Source: Halioglobus sp.
Lineage (GTDB): Bacteria; Pseudomonadota; Gammaproteobacteria; Pseudomonadales; Halieaceae
DNA: 64,000 bases
Assembly (NCBI GenBank): GCA_028825045.1
Contig: JAPKAY010000009.1
Location: forward strand, 29,659-93,658
Reading direction: 5' to 3'
Below the pieces are notes generated by a model. It saw only the letters and a program-made list of their open reading frames with translations. It made no database searches and had not been told where the DNA came from. Numbering within the stretch: the stretch's first letter is position 1; each line of letters begins with the position of its first letter. Made by a program: the position numbers and the translations under genes. This document shows positions 54,560 through 64,000 of this stretch, piece after piece.

Positions 54560-55765
54560 CTACCGGGCTAATGAATCCAACAGCAGAATTTCCACCTTAT
54601 CGCCTTTGACCACCGTTGTGCCTGGCGGCACGACTGCCAGCGCATTGCTGTGACTTACCGAACTCAGCACGCCGGAGCTCTGATTAGGGAATATTAAGGC
54701 TTGCAGGCCTTGCTCAGTATTCTCGAGGGTTACTCGCAGGTAGTCCTGACGGATTCCGGGCTTTTCTACGCTAAACGCTGCTGTCGCCTCCAGGCGCGGC
54801 GGATCGGCCTCCACAGCACCCTGCAACTTCAACAGAAACGGGCGCGCGATCAAACAAAAAGTGACAAACACGGACGTCGGATTCCCCGGCAGACCGATAA
54901 AAGGTGTCTCACCAATACTACCAAACGCTAACGGTTTACCTGGTTTAATTGCCAGTTTCCAGAGACGTAGATGACCGAGTTGCTCTACCTGGCTTTTAAC
55001 GTGATCTTCTTCACCCACGGAAACGCCACCTGTGGTGATAACGCAGTCAGCTCTGCTGGCAGCATCGCGCAATGCTCTGGAGGTAGCCTCAGGATTGTCC
55101 GCAACGATACCACAATCGATCATTTCCATATTCAGGTTCCGCAGTAAACCGGCGAGGGTGTAACGATTCGAATTGTAAATCTCGCCCTCGGCCAATTGGC
55201 TGTTGCCCGGCTCTACCAACTCATCACCCGTCGACAGCGCTGCTACGCGTAACGGACGGAATACTTTCACCTTTGCGCACCCAACGGATGCCAATAGCCC
55301 CAAGTCCTGTGGACGCAATACCCGGCCTTTGTTGAGCGTAGTTTCTCCGGCGGCGATATCCTGACCACGCGGACGTATATTTTGACCGGCACTAACGTCG
55401 CCCGATACTGTTACCACCCCCTCTACCTCGGAGCAGTCCTCCTGCATGACCACCGCATCCGCCCCCGGGGGAATTGCTGCGCCTGTGAAAATTCGTGCGG
55501 CAGTACCACGGATGAGGGGCGAGCCGACGGTTCCCGCCGGGATGCGCTGACTGACTGGCAATGCCTGTGACGCGTCGCCTAGACGCAGCGCGTATCCATC
55601 CATAGCGCTGTTATCCGCCCCGGGAACGTCGATGGGAGATACAACAGACTCGGCCAACACCCGACCCAGAGCATCCAGCAGTGGCACTTCAATGACTGGG
55701 GGCTGAGGCCCTGCGTGGGCAAGAATACGCGCAAGCGCCTCTGCTACAGGCAGAAGCTCGCTCAA
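54560..55765 (-). CDS. moeA: Molybdopterin molybdenumtransferase
   Basis: A 401-residue MoeA. Features: DVPGADNSAMDGYALR, RIFTGAAIPPGADAVVMQED, GDELVEPG and ITTGGVSVGEEDHVK, the MPT-binding core, then GLPGNPTSVFVTF. It inserts molybdate into adenylated molybdopterin. The start is a TTG whose last bases overlap the moaB stop (TTGA), so translation is coupled to moaB. Only these two molybdenum cofactor genes are present here. Confidence 0.95.
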   Translation of the reverse strand: MSELLPVAEALARILAHAGPQPPVIEVPLLDALGRVLAESVVSPIDVPGADNSAMDGYALRLGDASQALPVSQRIPAGTVGSPLIRGTAARIFTGAAIPPGADAVVMQEDCSEVEGVVTVSGDVSAGQNIRPRGQDIAAGETTLNKGRVLRPQDLGLLASVGCAKVKVFRPLRVAALSTGDELVEPGNSQLAEGEIYNSNRYTLAGLLRNLNMEMIDCGIVADNPEATSRALRDAASRADCVITTGGVSVGEEDHVKSQVEQLGHLRLWKLAIKPGKPLAFGSIGETPFIGLPGNPTSVFVTFCLIARPFLLKLQGAVEADPPRLEATAAFSVEKPGIRQDYLRVTLENTEQGLQALIFPNQSSGVLSSVSHSNALAVVPPGTTVVKGDKVEILLLDSLAR

Positions 55766-56292
55766 AAGCTCCGCTCCCGCACTCCCAGCACGCCGACGAA
55801 ATTACAAGGGCGATGGCTGCTATCCAATTGCTCACGAATAAGCCCATTCCAGGCCGTCTTGCAGGCTCCCGTGGAGCCTGGCATGCAGAAAATCACCGTA
55901 TCGTTGGCGAAACCCGCCACGGCACGCGACTGTACTGTAGAGGAACCGATTTCCTGAAACGATAAGGCACGAAAAACCTCACCAAATCCATCGATATCCT
56001 TATCAAAAAGGGGTCGCACAGCCTCTGGTGTAGAATCCCGTCCGGAGAATCCTGTGCCACCCGTCACCAACACTACATCGATATTCGCGTCTGCAATCCA
56101 CGCAGATAGCGTAGCTCGTATCTGGTATATATCATCGGGGACGATCGATCTCGCAACAGCGCGGTGCTTCTGTGCCTCCAGTGCCTGAATCAGGTAGTCA
56201 CCGGACGTATCATTCTCCTCTGTACGGGTGTCCGACACCGTCAATACTCCAATTGACAGCCGTTGTGGACTGACCTCTGCCACTTTTGCCAT
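55762..56292 (-). CDS. moaB: Molybdenum cofactor biosynthesis protein B
   Basis: A 176-residue MoaB/MogA fold protein: GVLTVSDTRTEENDTSGDYL, VVLVTGGTGFSGRDSTPEAVRPL and FGEVFRALSFQEIGSSTVQSRA with CMPGSTGACKTAWN. It adenylates or binds molybdopterin before MoeA acts. The last 4 bases overlap moeA. An RmlD-like gene precedes it by 11 bases. Confidence 0.94.
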   Translation of the reverse strand: MAKVAEVSPQRLSIGVLTVSDTRTEENDTSGDYLIQALEAQKHRAVARSIVPDDIYQIRATLSAWIADANIDVVLVTGGTGFSGRDSTPEAVRPLFDKDIDGFGEVFRALSFQEIGSSTVQSRAVAGFANDTVIFCMPGSTGACKTAWNGLIREQLDSSHRPCNFVGVLGVRERSF

Positions 56293-56303
56293 GGGAACTC
56301 CCT

Positions 56304-57167
56304 TTACTGTTGTTCTTCATGATAATGCTTCACTAAATCGCCTATCGCACTGCGCCAGGGAACTTGCCGGATAGCGAAAGTGTCTCGAACCTTGGCGCAA
56401 TTCAGTACCCGATTAAGCGGCAATAGGCCTTCAGGTTGGCGCTTCAACTGCACTGCTGAGGAACTGAACTCAAAGAACTGGGATGCCGCAGCGAGCAGCG
56501 CTTCGGCAAATTCATAGTAGGTAGCAGTATCAGAGCTGCCATAATGATACACACCCCACGGCTCCAGACCGGTACCAAGTTGGTCCAGCATAGCCAATAT
56601 AACTCTGGCTCCATCGTCTGCAGCCACGGGGCAGCCGCGAAGGTTATTATCCAGAATCAGGGTCTCGCCCTCTCGTAAATGGCCCAGCATCTGGGTGATG
56701 AGGTTCGCACCTTCATAAGAAAAAATTGGGCCCAGGCGCAGAATCAGGTGACGTTCGCAACCTGCCCTCACCACTTCCTCGGCACTGGCCAGCAGTTGGC
56801 CCGCGTCTTCGTGATTATCCGCTGAATCTCCCTCTGTATAGGGACGATCCAATTGACCTGAAAAGACCCTGGAACTGGAGAGGTAAAGGTAGGCGGTTGT
56901 GGTCCGCTGACAGGCCTTCGAAACCCAGTGGCAACGCTGCAGATCCAGCTCCTGAATCTGAACACCACCATCTCCTGCCGCTTCTATACGAACATCCACC
57001 ACGATATCGCTTTTGGCGCGGACAATGCTCTTCTTTGCCTGGCGTTCGCTCTTCCAACGGCAGGCCGAACGGCTCATGGAAACAATATCATGGCGCCCCA
57101 GGAGCGACTGCCTAGCTACCAGCGCCATACCTAATGGCGTATCGGAACCCAGAATGAGTAATCGCAC
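56304..57167 (-). CDS. RmlD-like sugar nucleotide-binding protein, catalytic motif lost
   Basis: A 287-residue extended SDR of the dTDP-4-dehydrorhamnose reductase family. The start LLILGSDTPLGMALV is the Rossmann loop, YLYLSSSRVFSG the strand before the substrate loop, and LILRLGPIFSYEG, NNLRGCPVAADDGARVILAML and GVYHYGSSDTATYYEFAEAL the later RmlD signatures. At the position of the catalytic YxxxK the sequence reads EDAGQLLASAEE, lacking both Tyr and Lys. It may bind rather than reduce a substrate. It lies 11 bases upstream of moaB; rhamnose genes are absent. Confidence 0.82.
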   Translation of the reverse strand: MRLLILGSDTPLGMALVARQSLLGRHDIVSMSRSACRWKSERQAKKSIVRAKSDIVVDVRIEAAGDGGVQIQELDLQRCHWVSKACQRTTTAYLYLSSSRVFSGQLDRPYTEGDSADNHEDAGQLLASAEEVVRAGCERHLILRLGPIFSYEGANLITQMLGHLREGETLILDNNLRGCPVAADDGARVILAMLDQLGTGLEPWGVYHYGSSDTATYYEFAEALLAAASQFFEFSSSAVQLKRQPEGLLPLNRVLNCAKVRDTFAIRQVPWRSAIGDLVKHYHEEQQ

Positions 57168-57221
57168 CGTTGATGTTCCACCGACCGGATTCTATTGACC
57201 TATCATTTGACGTCTCTCCCG

Positions 57222-57734
57222 CTAGAACGGGATATCGTCATCGAAGTTTCCAAACTCACCGCCTGGGGCCCCGGCATCGGCTGCTTTTTTCACTGGAGTC
57301 TCTCTCGGCGCAGGCTCTCTTCTCGGCGCAGGTTCGTGAGTGTCATCCTGCATGGGATTACCACCACCTTGCCCGGCACCACCTTGCCCGGCACCACGGG
57401 AATCCAGCATTTGCATTTCATTGCCTACAATTTCCGTCGTATATCGATCCTGACCTTCTTTATCCTGCCATTTTCGAGTGCGCAAGCCGCCTTCCAGATA
57501 GACCTTGGAGCCTTTGCGCAAATATTCACCCGCAATCTCCGCCAGGCGATTAAAAAACACTACCCGGTGCCACTCAGTTCGCTCTTGCGGTTGGCCGGTT
57601 TGCTTGTCCTTCCATGTTTCGGAGGTTGCAACCGAGATATTGGTAATTGCGGCCCCGGCCTGGGTGTACCTAATCTCCGGATCATTTCCGAGATTTCCTA
57701 CCAGAATGACTTTATTGACGCCCCGTGCGGCCAT
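57222..57734 (-). CDS. ssb: Single-stranded DNA-binding protein
   Basis: A 170-residue [58 protein letters not shown] in the OB fold, a Gly/Gln-rich linker and the conserved acidic tip DDDIPF. The linker DNA has a 15-bp tandem repeat (57366-57395) that encodes GAGQG twice. It binds ssDNA as a tetramer in replication and repair. A minus-strand -10 candidate (TATAGT, 57783-57788) lies upstream. Confidence 0.97.
   Translation of the reverse strand: MAARGVNKVILVGNLGNDPEIRYTQAGAAITNISVATSETWKDKQTGQPQERTEWHRVVFFNRLAEIAGEYLRKGSKVYLEGGLRTRKWQDKEGQDRYTTEIVGNEMQMLDSRGAGQGGAGQGGGNPMQDDTHEPAPRREPAPRETPVKKAADAGAPGGEFGNFDDDIPF
57366..57395. repeat. 15-bp tandem repeat in the ssb linker
   Basis: The unit ACCTTGCCCGGCACC occurs twice head to tail, encoding a repeated GAGQG in the flexible linker of SSB. 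Copy-number changes here would alter the linker length by five residues. Confidence 0.7.
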
Positions 57735-57891
57735 AGAATTTCCTCATTTCTTACACTAACATTGATGCGAGATTAAGAGTTGACTATAGCAACCCGCTCA
57801 TGCAATTGCGACAGCCTCACCAACCAAAGTCCATCATTACAGGCAGCCGCACTGCATTGTCTGCGCTGTGCAGAACAACACCGGTTAGCAT

Positions 57892-59094
57892 TTATACCCC
57901 GGGGACCGGACCTGGGCTGACACTCTCCACTTCTAAAGGCTTGGGAGCCCGGAAAACGAGCAACCACCAGGCACCCGCCAAGGCGAGGCATACGCTAATC
58001 AAGCCATTCTCACCCAGGTGTTGCACCAGAACACCGCCGGCTGCACCACCTGCGAATGCGCCCAGGAACTGACAGGTGGAGTACACACCCATCGCACTCC
58101 CTTTACTATCTGCGATGACCGTCTTACTCACCAGTGATGGAAGCGTCGCCTCAAGATAATTGAAACCCACAAAAAACAGGCACAGACCCACGTAAAACAA
58201 CAGCGCCGTCGAGGCATATCCCAATAGAGTGACCGCCGCAAATACCAATGCGATGCCCACTAGAAACGCCATGCGCAACCGCCCCCCGCGCTCCGCCAGA
58301 ACCATCAAAGGCACCATACCCGCCAGAGATAGCAGCAGTACCGGTAAATACACCTTCCAATGCTGTTCGCGGTCGACCCCAAATGACTGTTCGAGCAAGC
58401 CTGGAACCAACAGGAAACTCGCCGTGAGGATGAAATGCAGTACAAACACGCCAAAGTTCAGACGCAGTAGAACCCGGTTCTGCAAACTCCGTCGCAGCAC
58501 GCCCATATTGGCACCCGCCACCAGTCTCGCACTCACCACGGGTGCGGACGGCACCAGAACAGTAACGATAACAATACCGATAACCGCCAGCACCGCCGTA
58601 AACCAGAAAACTGCAGACAGGCTACCCATTGCGGCCACTGCAGGCCCGAGGACAATCGCCACAGCGAAAGACAGGCCAATGCTCATACCCACGACCGCCA
58701 TGGCCTTTGTGCGCTGCTCTTCGCGCGTCAAATCCGCCACCAGCGCCATGACTGTACTGGCTATCGCCCCGGCGCCCTGCAGGGTACGACCCAAAATAAT
58801 ACCGCCAATACTATCGGCCATCGCGGCAACCACACTGCCTAGAATGAAGAGCAACAACCCGGCAACAATGACGGGCTTTCTGCCCACTTTATCTGACAAC
58901 CACCCCAGAGGGATCTGCAGCGCGGCCTGCATCAGACCGTAGATACCTATAGCAAGTCCAATCCGAGTAGGCGTAGCCCCGGGCAAGTCAGCTGCATACA
59001 GCGCCAGCAGTGGCAGCACCATAAACAGCCCCAGCATTCGGAAGCAGTAAAGCAATGCCAGCGAAGATACGGATCGGCGCTCCTGCGCTGTCAT
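57892..59094 (-). CDS. MFS transporter between ssb and uvrA
   Basis: A 400-residue major facilitator with 12 membrane segments: start [23 protein letters not shown], loop signature [20 protein letters not shown], and [26 protein letters not shown] in segment 5. It corresponds to the uncharacterised transporter that lies between ssb and uvrA in Pseudomonas. The substrate is unknown. ATG 59094 is preferred over a GTG at 59112; neither has a good ribosome site. Confidence 0.9.
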   Translation of the reverse strand: MTAQERRSVSSLALLYCFRMLGLFMVLPLLALYAADLPGATPTRIGLAIGIYGLMQAALQIPLGWLSDKVGRKPVIVAGLLLFILGSVVAAMADSIGGIILGRTLQGAGAIASTVMALVADLTREEQRTKAMAVVGMSIGLSFAVAIVLGPAVAAMGSLSAVFWFTAVLAVIGIVIVTVLVPSAPVVSARLVAGANMGVLRRSLQNRVLLRLNFGVFVLHFILTASFLLVPGLLEQSFGVDREQHWKVYLPVLLLSLAGMVPLMVLAERGGRLRMAFLVGIALVFAAVTLLGYASTALLFYVGLCLFFVGFNYLEATLPSLVSKTVIADSKGSAMGVYSTCQFLGAFAGGAAGGVLVQHLGENGLISVCLALAGAWWLLVFRAPKPLEVESVSPGPVPGV

Positions 59095-59287
59095 GGGGTT
59101 TTTCGTAATCACAATGGTTCAGTTCACCGTAGGAGGGCCAAAAAATCAGCGAACCATGGTACCAGTTTCACCCGCCACGGAACATCAATCCCAGTCTCAG
59201 GTAATAAATTCAGTCAGGATTTTGCCTTGCGCGCGGCTGTCGGCATATACTGTTCGGTTTCCGTTTCCAAGCTGCACCGGAGTTCAT

Positions 59288-62134
59288 ATGGACACGATTC
59301 AAGTTCGCGGAGCGCGAACGCACAACCTCAAAAATATCGACCTCGATATCCCCAGAGACAAGCTGGTTGTCATTACCGGCCTGTCTGGCTCCGGAAAATC
59401 GTCTCTTGCCTTTGATACCCTCTACGCAGAGGGACAACGTCGCTATGTGGAGTCCCTTTCGACATACGCCCGGCAGTTCCTCTCCCTGATGGAAAAGCCG
59501 GATATGGACCATATCGAGGGCCTGTCACCAGCAATTTCGATAGAACAAAAATCGACTTCCCACAATCCTCGCTCCACTGTCGGCACCATCACTGAGATTT
59601 ACGACTACCTTCGCTTGCTGTACGCCCGCGTAGGTGAACCACGTTGCCCGGACCACGGTATCAATCTGCAGGCCCAAACCGTGAGCCAAATGGTGGATAC
59701 GGTTCTGAGCTTGCCGGAAGGTACTAAACTCATGTTACTCGCGCCGGTAGTGCGCGAACGCAAAGGCGAACATCTTCATGTGCTCGAGGAATTACGGGCA
59801 GGCGGGTTCGTTCGCGCTCGTATTGACGGAATCGTAACCGACCTCGACGATGCACCGCCACTGGAGAAAAAGAAAAAACACCGTATAGAGGTCGTCATAG
59901 ATCGCTTCAAAGTGCGCACGGATCTTGGCATTCGCCTGGCGGAATCCTTTGAGACCGCACTTGGCCTCACCGACGGATTGGCATCTATTAGTTATATGGA
60001 AAGCGAGAGCGAAGATATCAGCTTTTCTGCCCGCTTTGCTTGTGGAGAGTGTGGCCATAGCATTGATGAACTAGAACCCCGTTTGTTTTCATTCAACAAC
60101 CCCGCCGGTGCCTGCGCTGGTTGTGACGGTCTGGGTGTTAAGCAGTATTTCGATGAAGAACGACTAATCCTGTTCCCCGAAGCGAGCCTGGCAGAAGGTG
60201 CCATTCGCGGGTGGGACCGGCGCAATGTTTACTACTTTCACATGCTGAGTTCTCTGGCTGAGCACTATGGTTTTGATATCGATACGCCCTTCATCGAATT
60301 GAGCAAAAAGCATCAAAAGATCATTCTTCAGGGCAGCGGCAAGCAGGAAATAGCATTCTCCTATATCAACGACCGTGGTGATGTTTTTAAGCGTACTCAC
60401 ACGTTCGAAGGCATCATTCCCAACATGGAACGCCGCTATAGAGATACGGACTCTCAATCGGTAAGAGAAGACCTGGCCAAATTCCTAGCCACCCAGCCCT
60501 GCCCAGACTGCGAGGGAACGAGACTTAAACGCGACGCGCGCCACGTTTTCGTGAATGACTACAATCTTCCCAGTATTACGGCTCTGCCGGTTGGCGAGGC
60601 AGAACTCTATTTCGAGCAGCTGCAATTGAAAGGCAGGCGCGGCGAAATCGCTGACAAAATTCTAAAGGAATTGCGTGCGCGATACCGCTTTCTGGTGGAT
60701 GTGGGACTGAACTACCTCACCCTCAACCGCAGCGCCGAAACCCTTTCGGGCGGGGAAGCTCAGCGTATTCGCCTGGCGTCCCAGATCGGAGCCGGTCTTG
60801 TGGGTGTGATGTATATCCTTGACGAGCCTTCAATTGGCCTACACCAACGCGACAATGAACGGTTACTCTCGACTCTCACTCACCTTCGAGATATGGGCAA
60901 TACCGTATTAGTGGTTGAGCACGACGAAGAGGCCATTCGCAGCGCTGATCATATTATTGATATTGGCCCAGGAGCGGGGATTCACGGAGGCCAGGTGGTC
61001 GCATCGGGAACGATTCAGGATATTCTCAACAGCGATCAATCCCTCACTGGCGCCTACCTTTCAGGAAAGCGAGAAATCAGCATACCCGCGCAGAGAACCA
61101 TCAGGGACCCTCAAAATTTACTCACTCTAAAAGGGGCAACCGGGAATAATCTGCAATCAGTATCTCTGGAAATTCCACTGGGTTTGCTTACCTGTATCAC
61201 CGGGGTTTCCGGCTCCGGAAAATCGTCCCTTGTTAACAGTACCCTGTACCCGATAGCAGCGACGGAGCTCAACGGTGCCACCACGCTTACACCGGCACCC
61301 TATGAATCGATTACAGGTATGGAACTGATCGACAAATGTATCGATATCGACCAAAGCCCTATCGGCCGAACACCCCGCTCCAATCCAGCTACCTATACGG
61401 GTATATTCACTCCCGTCCGTGAACTCTTTGCTGGCACGCAAGAGGCGCGGTCCAGAGGGTACAAACCGGGAAGGTTCAGCTTCAACGTTAAAGGCGGCCG
61501 TTGCGAAGCCTGCCAGGGTGACGGCGTCACCAAAGTGGAAATGCATTTCCTGCCAGATATTTATGTACCCTGTGATGTCTGTAAGGGCAGACGCTACAAC
61601 CGGGAAACGCTGGAGATTCGATACAAAGGCAAAAATATCCATGAGGTACTGGAAATGACCGTCGAGGACGCACTGCCATTTTTTGAGCCCGTGCCATCTA
61701 TCGCACGAAAGCTACAAACACTAATGGATGTTGGTCTCACCTACGTTCGGCTGGGTCAAGCCGCGACCACACTGTCTGGTGGCGAGGCGCAACGGGTAAA
61801 GCTCTCTCGAGAGTTATCGAAGCGAGACACGGGGAAAACCCTGTACATACTCGACGAGCCGACTACGGGGCTACATTTTGAGGATATAAAACAATTACTG
61901 GAAGTACTTCACCGCTTACGCAATCACGGAAACACTGTCGTTATCATCGAGCACAATCTGGATGTGATAAAAACAGCGGATTGGATCGTAGACCTGGGGC
62001 CAGAAGGGGGAAGTGGCGGAGGGAAGATTATAGCTGCTGGTACACCAGAAGACGTGGCCAAGACAAAAGGCTCTTTTACCGGTCACTTTCTCGCGCCAAT
62101 GTTAAAACGCAAAGCAGGGAAACATGCAGCCTGA
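59288..62134 (+). CDS. uvrA: Excinuclease ABC subunit A
   Basis: A 948-residue UvrA: Walker [11 protein letters not shown] with Lys37, a second Walker [14 protein letters not shown] signatures LSGGEAQR in both halves, Walker B-like [12 protein letters not shown] and [12 protein letters not shown], and zinc fingers CGECG...CAGC and CEAC...CDVC. With UvrB it finds DNA damage for nucleotide excision repair. ATG 59288 follows CGGAG; the longer frame to 59093 is non-coding. No clear LexA box was found upstream by eye. Confidence 0.98.
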   Translation: MDTIQVRGARTHNLKNIDLDIPRDKLVVITGLSGSGKSSLAFDTLYAEGQRRYVESLSTYARQFLSLMEKPDMDHIEGLSPAISIEQKSTSHNPRSTVGTITEIYDYLRLLYARVGEPRCPDHGINLQAQTVSQMVDTVLSLPEGTKLMLLAPVVRERKGEHLHVLEELRAGGFVRARIDGIVTDLDDAPPLEKKKKHRIEVVIDRFKVRTDLGIRLAESFETALGLTDGLASISYMESESEDISFSARFACGECGHSIDELEPRLFSFNNPAGACAGCDGLGVKQYFDEERLILFPEASLAEGAIRGWDRRNVYYFHMLSSLAEHYGFDIDTPFIELSKKHQKIILQGSGKQEIAFSYINDRGDVFKRTHTFEGIIPNMERRYRDTDSQSVREDLAKFLATQPCPDCEGTRLKRDARHVFVNDYNLPSITALPVGEAELYFEQLQLKGRRGEIADKILKELRARYRFLVDVGLNYLTLNRSAETLSGGEAQRIRLASQIGAGLVGVMYILDEPSIGLHQRDNERLLSTLTHLRDMGNTVLVVEHDEEAIRSADHIIDIGPGAGIHGGQVVASGTIQDILNSDQSLTGAYLSGKREISIPAQRTIRDPQNLLTLKGATGNNLQSVSLEIPLGLLTCITGVSGSGKSSLVNSTLYPIAATELNGATTLTPAPYESITGMELIDKCIDIDQSPIGRTPRSNPATYTGIFTPVRELFAGTQEARSRGYKPGRFSFNVKGGRCEACQGDGVTKVEMHFLPDIYVPCDVCKGRRYNRETLEIRYKGKNIHEVLEMTVEDALPFFEPVPSIARKLQTLMDVGLTYVRLGQAATTLSGGEAQRVKLSRELSKRDTGKTLYILDEPTTGLHFEDIKQLLEVLHRLRNHGNTVVIIEHNLDVIKTADWIVDLGPEGGSGGGKIIAAGTPEDVAKTKGSFTGHFLAPMLKRKAGKHAA

Positions 62135-62186
62135 CAGCCCCTGGCAATGTCGAAAGAACGACACCAATACAGATAATGCCAGACAT

Positions 62187-62215
62187 AAAAAAGCCGGGAT
62201 ATTGCCCGGCTTTTT
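62187..62215. terminator. Bidirectional terminator between uvrA and rplQ
   Basis: AAGCCGGG (62191-62198) and CCCGGCTT (62205-62212) form a perfect stem with a 6-base loop, with A-run before and T-run after, so it can act on both strands for the convergent uvrA and rplQ genes. Confidence 0.85.
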
Positions 62216-62241
62216 GGTGTCGTGGAACGCTTCAGGATTAA

Positions 62242-62628
62242 TCAATCATCATCCTCAGAAACCTCGACCTGAGGTCTGTCAACCAATTCAACATAGGCCA
62301 TAGGCGCCTTATCCCCAGAGCGGTATCCGCACTTCAAGATGCGAATATAACCGCCGGGGCGCTCTTGGTAGCGCGGACCCAGTTCGCCGAAAAGCTTGCC
62401 GACGGCGGCCTTGTCGCGTGTCCGGTCAAAGGCTAGGCGACGATTGGCGACGCTATCATTTTTTGCCAGCGTGATGAGCGGCTCAGCATACCCTCGCAGC
62501 TCTTTCGCCTTAGGCAAGGTGGTCTTGATCAGCTCATGCTCCACCAGAGAAACAGCCATATTTCTAAACATGGCTTTGCGGTGAGAGCTGTTACGATTTA
62601 ATTGACGTCCACTGTGACGATGACGCAT
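62242..62628 (-). CDS. rplQ: 50S ribosomal protein L17
   Basis: A 128-residue L17: [41 protein letters not shown] and a short acidic tail (QVEVSEDDD). It is the last gene of the alpha operon, following rpoA after 65 bases. The terminator at 62187-62215 follows. Confidence 0.97.
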   Translation of the reverse strand: MRHRHSGRQLNRNSSHRKAMFRNMAVSLVEHELIKTTLPKAKELRGYAEPLITLAKNDSVANRRLAFDRTRDKAAVGKLFGELGPRYQERPGGYIRILKCGYRSGDKAPMAYVELVDRPQVEVSEDDD

Positions 62629-62693
62629 TTTTACAATCCTATTTTTCGTGCTATCGCAGCACTACTAAGTTGTTAGTCTGATCCAGAGTCTAG

Positions 62694-63698
62694 TTAAGCA
62701 CTCAGAACTCGATCGTCGTTTTTCAAGCTGGCCGGCGGCCAGTTGTCCAGGCGCATACCCAGTGACAACCCACGAGATGCCAGAACATCTTTAATCTCAG
62801 TAAGCGATTTCTTACCCAGGTTCGGTGTCTTGAGGAGTTCTACTTCAGTTCGCTGCACCAGGTCCCCAATATAGTAGATATTTTCGGCCTTCAAACAATT
62901 TGCAGATCGAACCGTGAGTTCAAGATCGTCAACCGGACGCAAGAGAATCGGATCTACCTCATCCTCTTCCTCAACAAACTCAGATTCGCTTTCGCTTTCG
63001 AGGTCAACAAACACTGCCAGCTGCTGCTGCAGAATCGTTGCCGCGCGACGGATGGCTTCCTCGGGGTCGATAGTGCCGTTAGTTTCCAAATCCAGTACCA
63101 GCTTATCCAAATCGGTACGTTGTTCCACCCGGGCTGCTTCCACCACATAAGAAACGCGACACACCGGTGAAAAAGTCGCATCGAGCTGCAAGCGGCCAAT
63201 GGAGCGGGTTTCTTCTTCAGGGTTAATGCGGGAATCGGCCGGAGAATAACCTCGACCAAGCGCTACTGACAGCTTCATGTTGATTTCCGAACCAGCATTG
63301 AGATGGCAAATTACGTGCTCTGGATTGCGGATCTCAATATCATGATCAACCTGAATATCGCCTGCGGTAACCGCGCCTGGGCCTTTTTTGCTCAGGGTCA
63401 GTTCGGCTTCTTCTTTGCCGTTCATTACCAGAGCGACGCCCTTCAGGTTGAGGAGGATTTCAATAACATCCTCCTGAACGCCTTCAATCGCACTGTATTC
63501 GTGAAGAACACCGTCGATCTCTACTTCTGTTATTGCGCAACCTGGCATGGAGGACAGCAAAATACGCCGCAGCGCATTCCCCAGGGTATGTCCAAATCCA
63601 CGTTCCAGTGGCTCCAGGGTCACCTGTGAGCGCGTACTGTTCTTTTCATCAACATTGATAACGCGGGGGGTCAAAAATTCGTTCACTGCACTCTGCAT
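62694..63698 (-). CDS. rpoA: RNA polymerase subunit alpha
   Basis: A 334-residue alpha subunit. The N-terminal domain has [19 protein letters not shown] for dimerisation, and the C-terminal domain (about residues 250-320) has [21 protein letters not shown] and [13 protein letters not shown], which contact UP elements and activators. An acidic linker ([16 protein letters not shown]) joins the two. Between rpsD and rplQ, as expected. Confidence 0.98.
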   Translation of the reverse strand: MQSAVNEFLTPRVINVDEKNSTRSQVTLEPLERGFGHTLGNALRRILLSSMPGCAITEVEIDGVLHEYSAIEGVQEDVIEILLNLKGVALVMNGKEEAELTLSKKGPGAVTAGDIQVDHDIEIRNPEHVICHLNAGSEINMKLSVALGRGYSPADSRINPEEETRSIGRLQLDATFSPVCRVSYVVEAARVEQRTDLDKLVLDLETNGTIDPEEAIRRAATILQQQLAVFVDLESESESEFVEEEDEVDPILLRPVDDLELTVRSANCLKAENIYYIGDLVQRTEVELLKTPNLGKKSLTEIKDVLASRGLSLGMRLDNWPPASLKNDDRVLSA

Positions 63699-63734
63699 GG
63701 GGGCACCTGTATTTTAGGTTGATCCTATAGTGGC

Positions 63735-64000
63735 TTACTTAGAGTAAAGCTCGACGATCAGGTTTTCATTGATCTCAGAAGACAGATCCTGACGGTCAGG
63801 TACGGCCTTGAAAACTGCTTCTAACTTTTCGCCGTTGACGTCAATCCATTCAGCCTCGCCGCGATGAGAAGCCAGCGCCAGGGCTGACTGCACGCGCAGT
63901 TGCTTTTTGGCCTTCTCTCGCAAGGCAACGACGTCTCCCGCCTTCACCTGGTATGAGGGAACATTTACAACAACACCGTTAACAAGAATAGACTTGTGGG
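63735..64000 (-). CDS. rpsD: 30S ribosomal protein S4, C-terminal part
   Basis: The C-terminal 88 or so residues of S4: [19 protein letters not shown] of the S4 RNA-binding domain, then [15 protein letters not shown] and the end [11 protein letters not shown]. The gene is cut by the right window edge, so its start is not seen. rpoA follows after 36 bases, the usual alpha operon order. Confidence 0.96.
   Translation of the reverse strand, partial: HKSILVNGVVVNVPSYQVKAGDVVALREKAKKQLRVQSALALASHRGEAEWIDVNGEKLEAVFKAVPDRQDLSSEINENLIVELYSK

Noticed and set aside
59112..59288. Possible LexA box before uvrA
   Set aside because: Only a half-match (TACTGT) near 59250; no symmetrical ACAG at the right distance.

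Overview
The window reads as a chromosomal segment of a marine-type gammaproteobacterium. Support: a fabA-fabB pair, an ispB / rplU-rpmA-obgE-proB block, and a pseudomonad-like order ssb - MFS transporter - uvrA - rplQ - rpoA - rpsD. The left half carries genes typical of lipid-, terpenoid- or steroid-degrading marine bacteria (Halieaceae/Spongiibacteraceae-like). This placement is an inference from gene content; no rRNA is present.

Layout. 0-1.1 kb: a small membrane protein and two decayed or frameshifted genes. 1.1-11.2 kb: a pair of acyl-CoA dehydrogenases, then mostly minus-strand oxidative genes (2-oxoglutarate dioxygenase, luciferase-like monooxygenase, SRPBCC protein, old yellow enzyme, exonuclease, SDR, epoxide-hydrolase-like protein). 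11.2-18.6 kb: a TetR gene flanked by near-identical palindromes, then a fatty acid hydroxylase/sterol desaturase-family protein, a lipoprotein alpha-L-fucosidase and a D-aminoacylase-like amidohydrolase; facing them are an exported protein and a long Coq4-like protein. 18.6-25.5 kb: exported nuclease-like protein, DUF3604 protein, sulfatase, sulfotransferase, MDR oxidoreductase, ThuA-like protein. 25.5-27.3 kb: a structured leader or small RNA in front of an MFS transporter. 27.4-31 kb: M3 peptidase and a wax ester synthase/DGAT. 31-38 kb: a minus-strand run of three acyl-CoA dehydrogenases, a GST and two overlapping ABC1 kinases. 38-39.65 kb: a gene graveyard with remnants of a cytochrome P450 and a ferrochelatase around glpE. 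39.65-42.8 kb: an ICMT-like protein, a ZIP transporter and an aldehyde dehydrogenase behind a 26-bp palindrome.

From 42.8 kb the content is mainly housekeeping: proB, obgE, rpmA, rplU, ispB, pgi; a sugar-nucleotide operon manC-galU-manB; fabA-fabB; moaB-moeA with an RmlD-like protein; ssb, MFS, uvrA; and the end of the ribosomal alpha operon (rpsD, cut by the window edge, rpoA, rplQ).

The most promising undescribed signals are (i) the 25.68-26.01 kb element, with a perfect CRP-type palindrome, a promoter, three hairpins ending in an intrinsic terminator, and a hairpin holding the Shine-Dalgarno sequence of the MFS gene; (ii) the repeated TTGACA-nCTGT operator around the TetR gene, with a weaker copy before the Coq4-like gene; and (iii) the Coq4-like protein and tandem ABC1 kinases within a catabolic rather than a ubiquinone context. 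I found no IS elements, CRISPR arrays, tRNAs or rRNAs.
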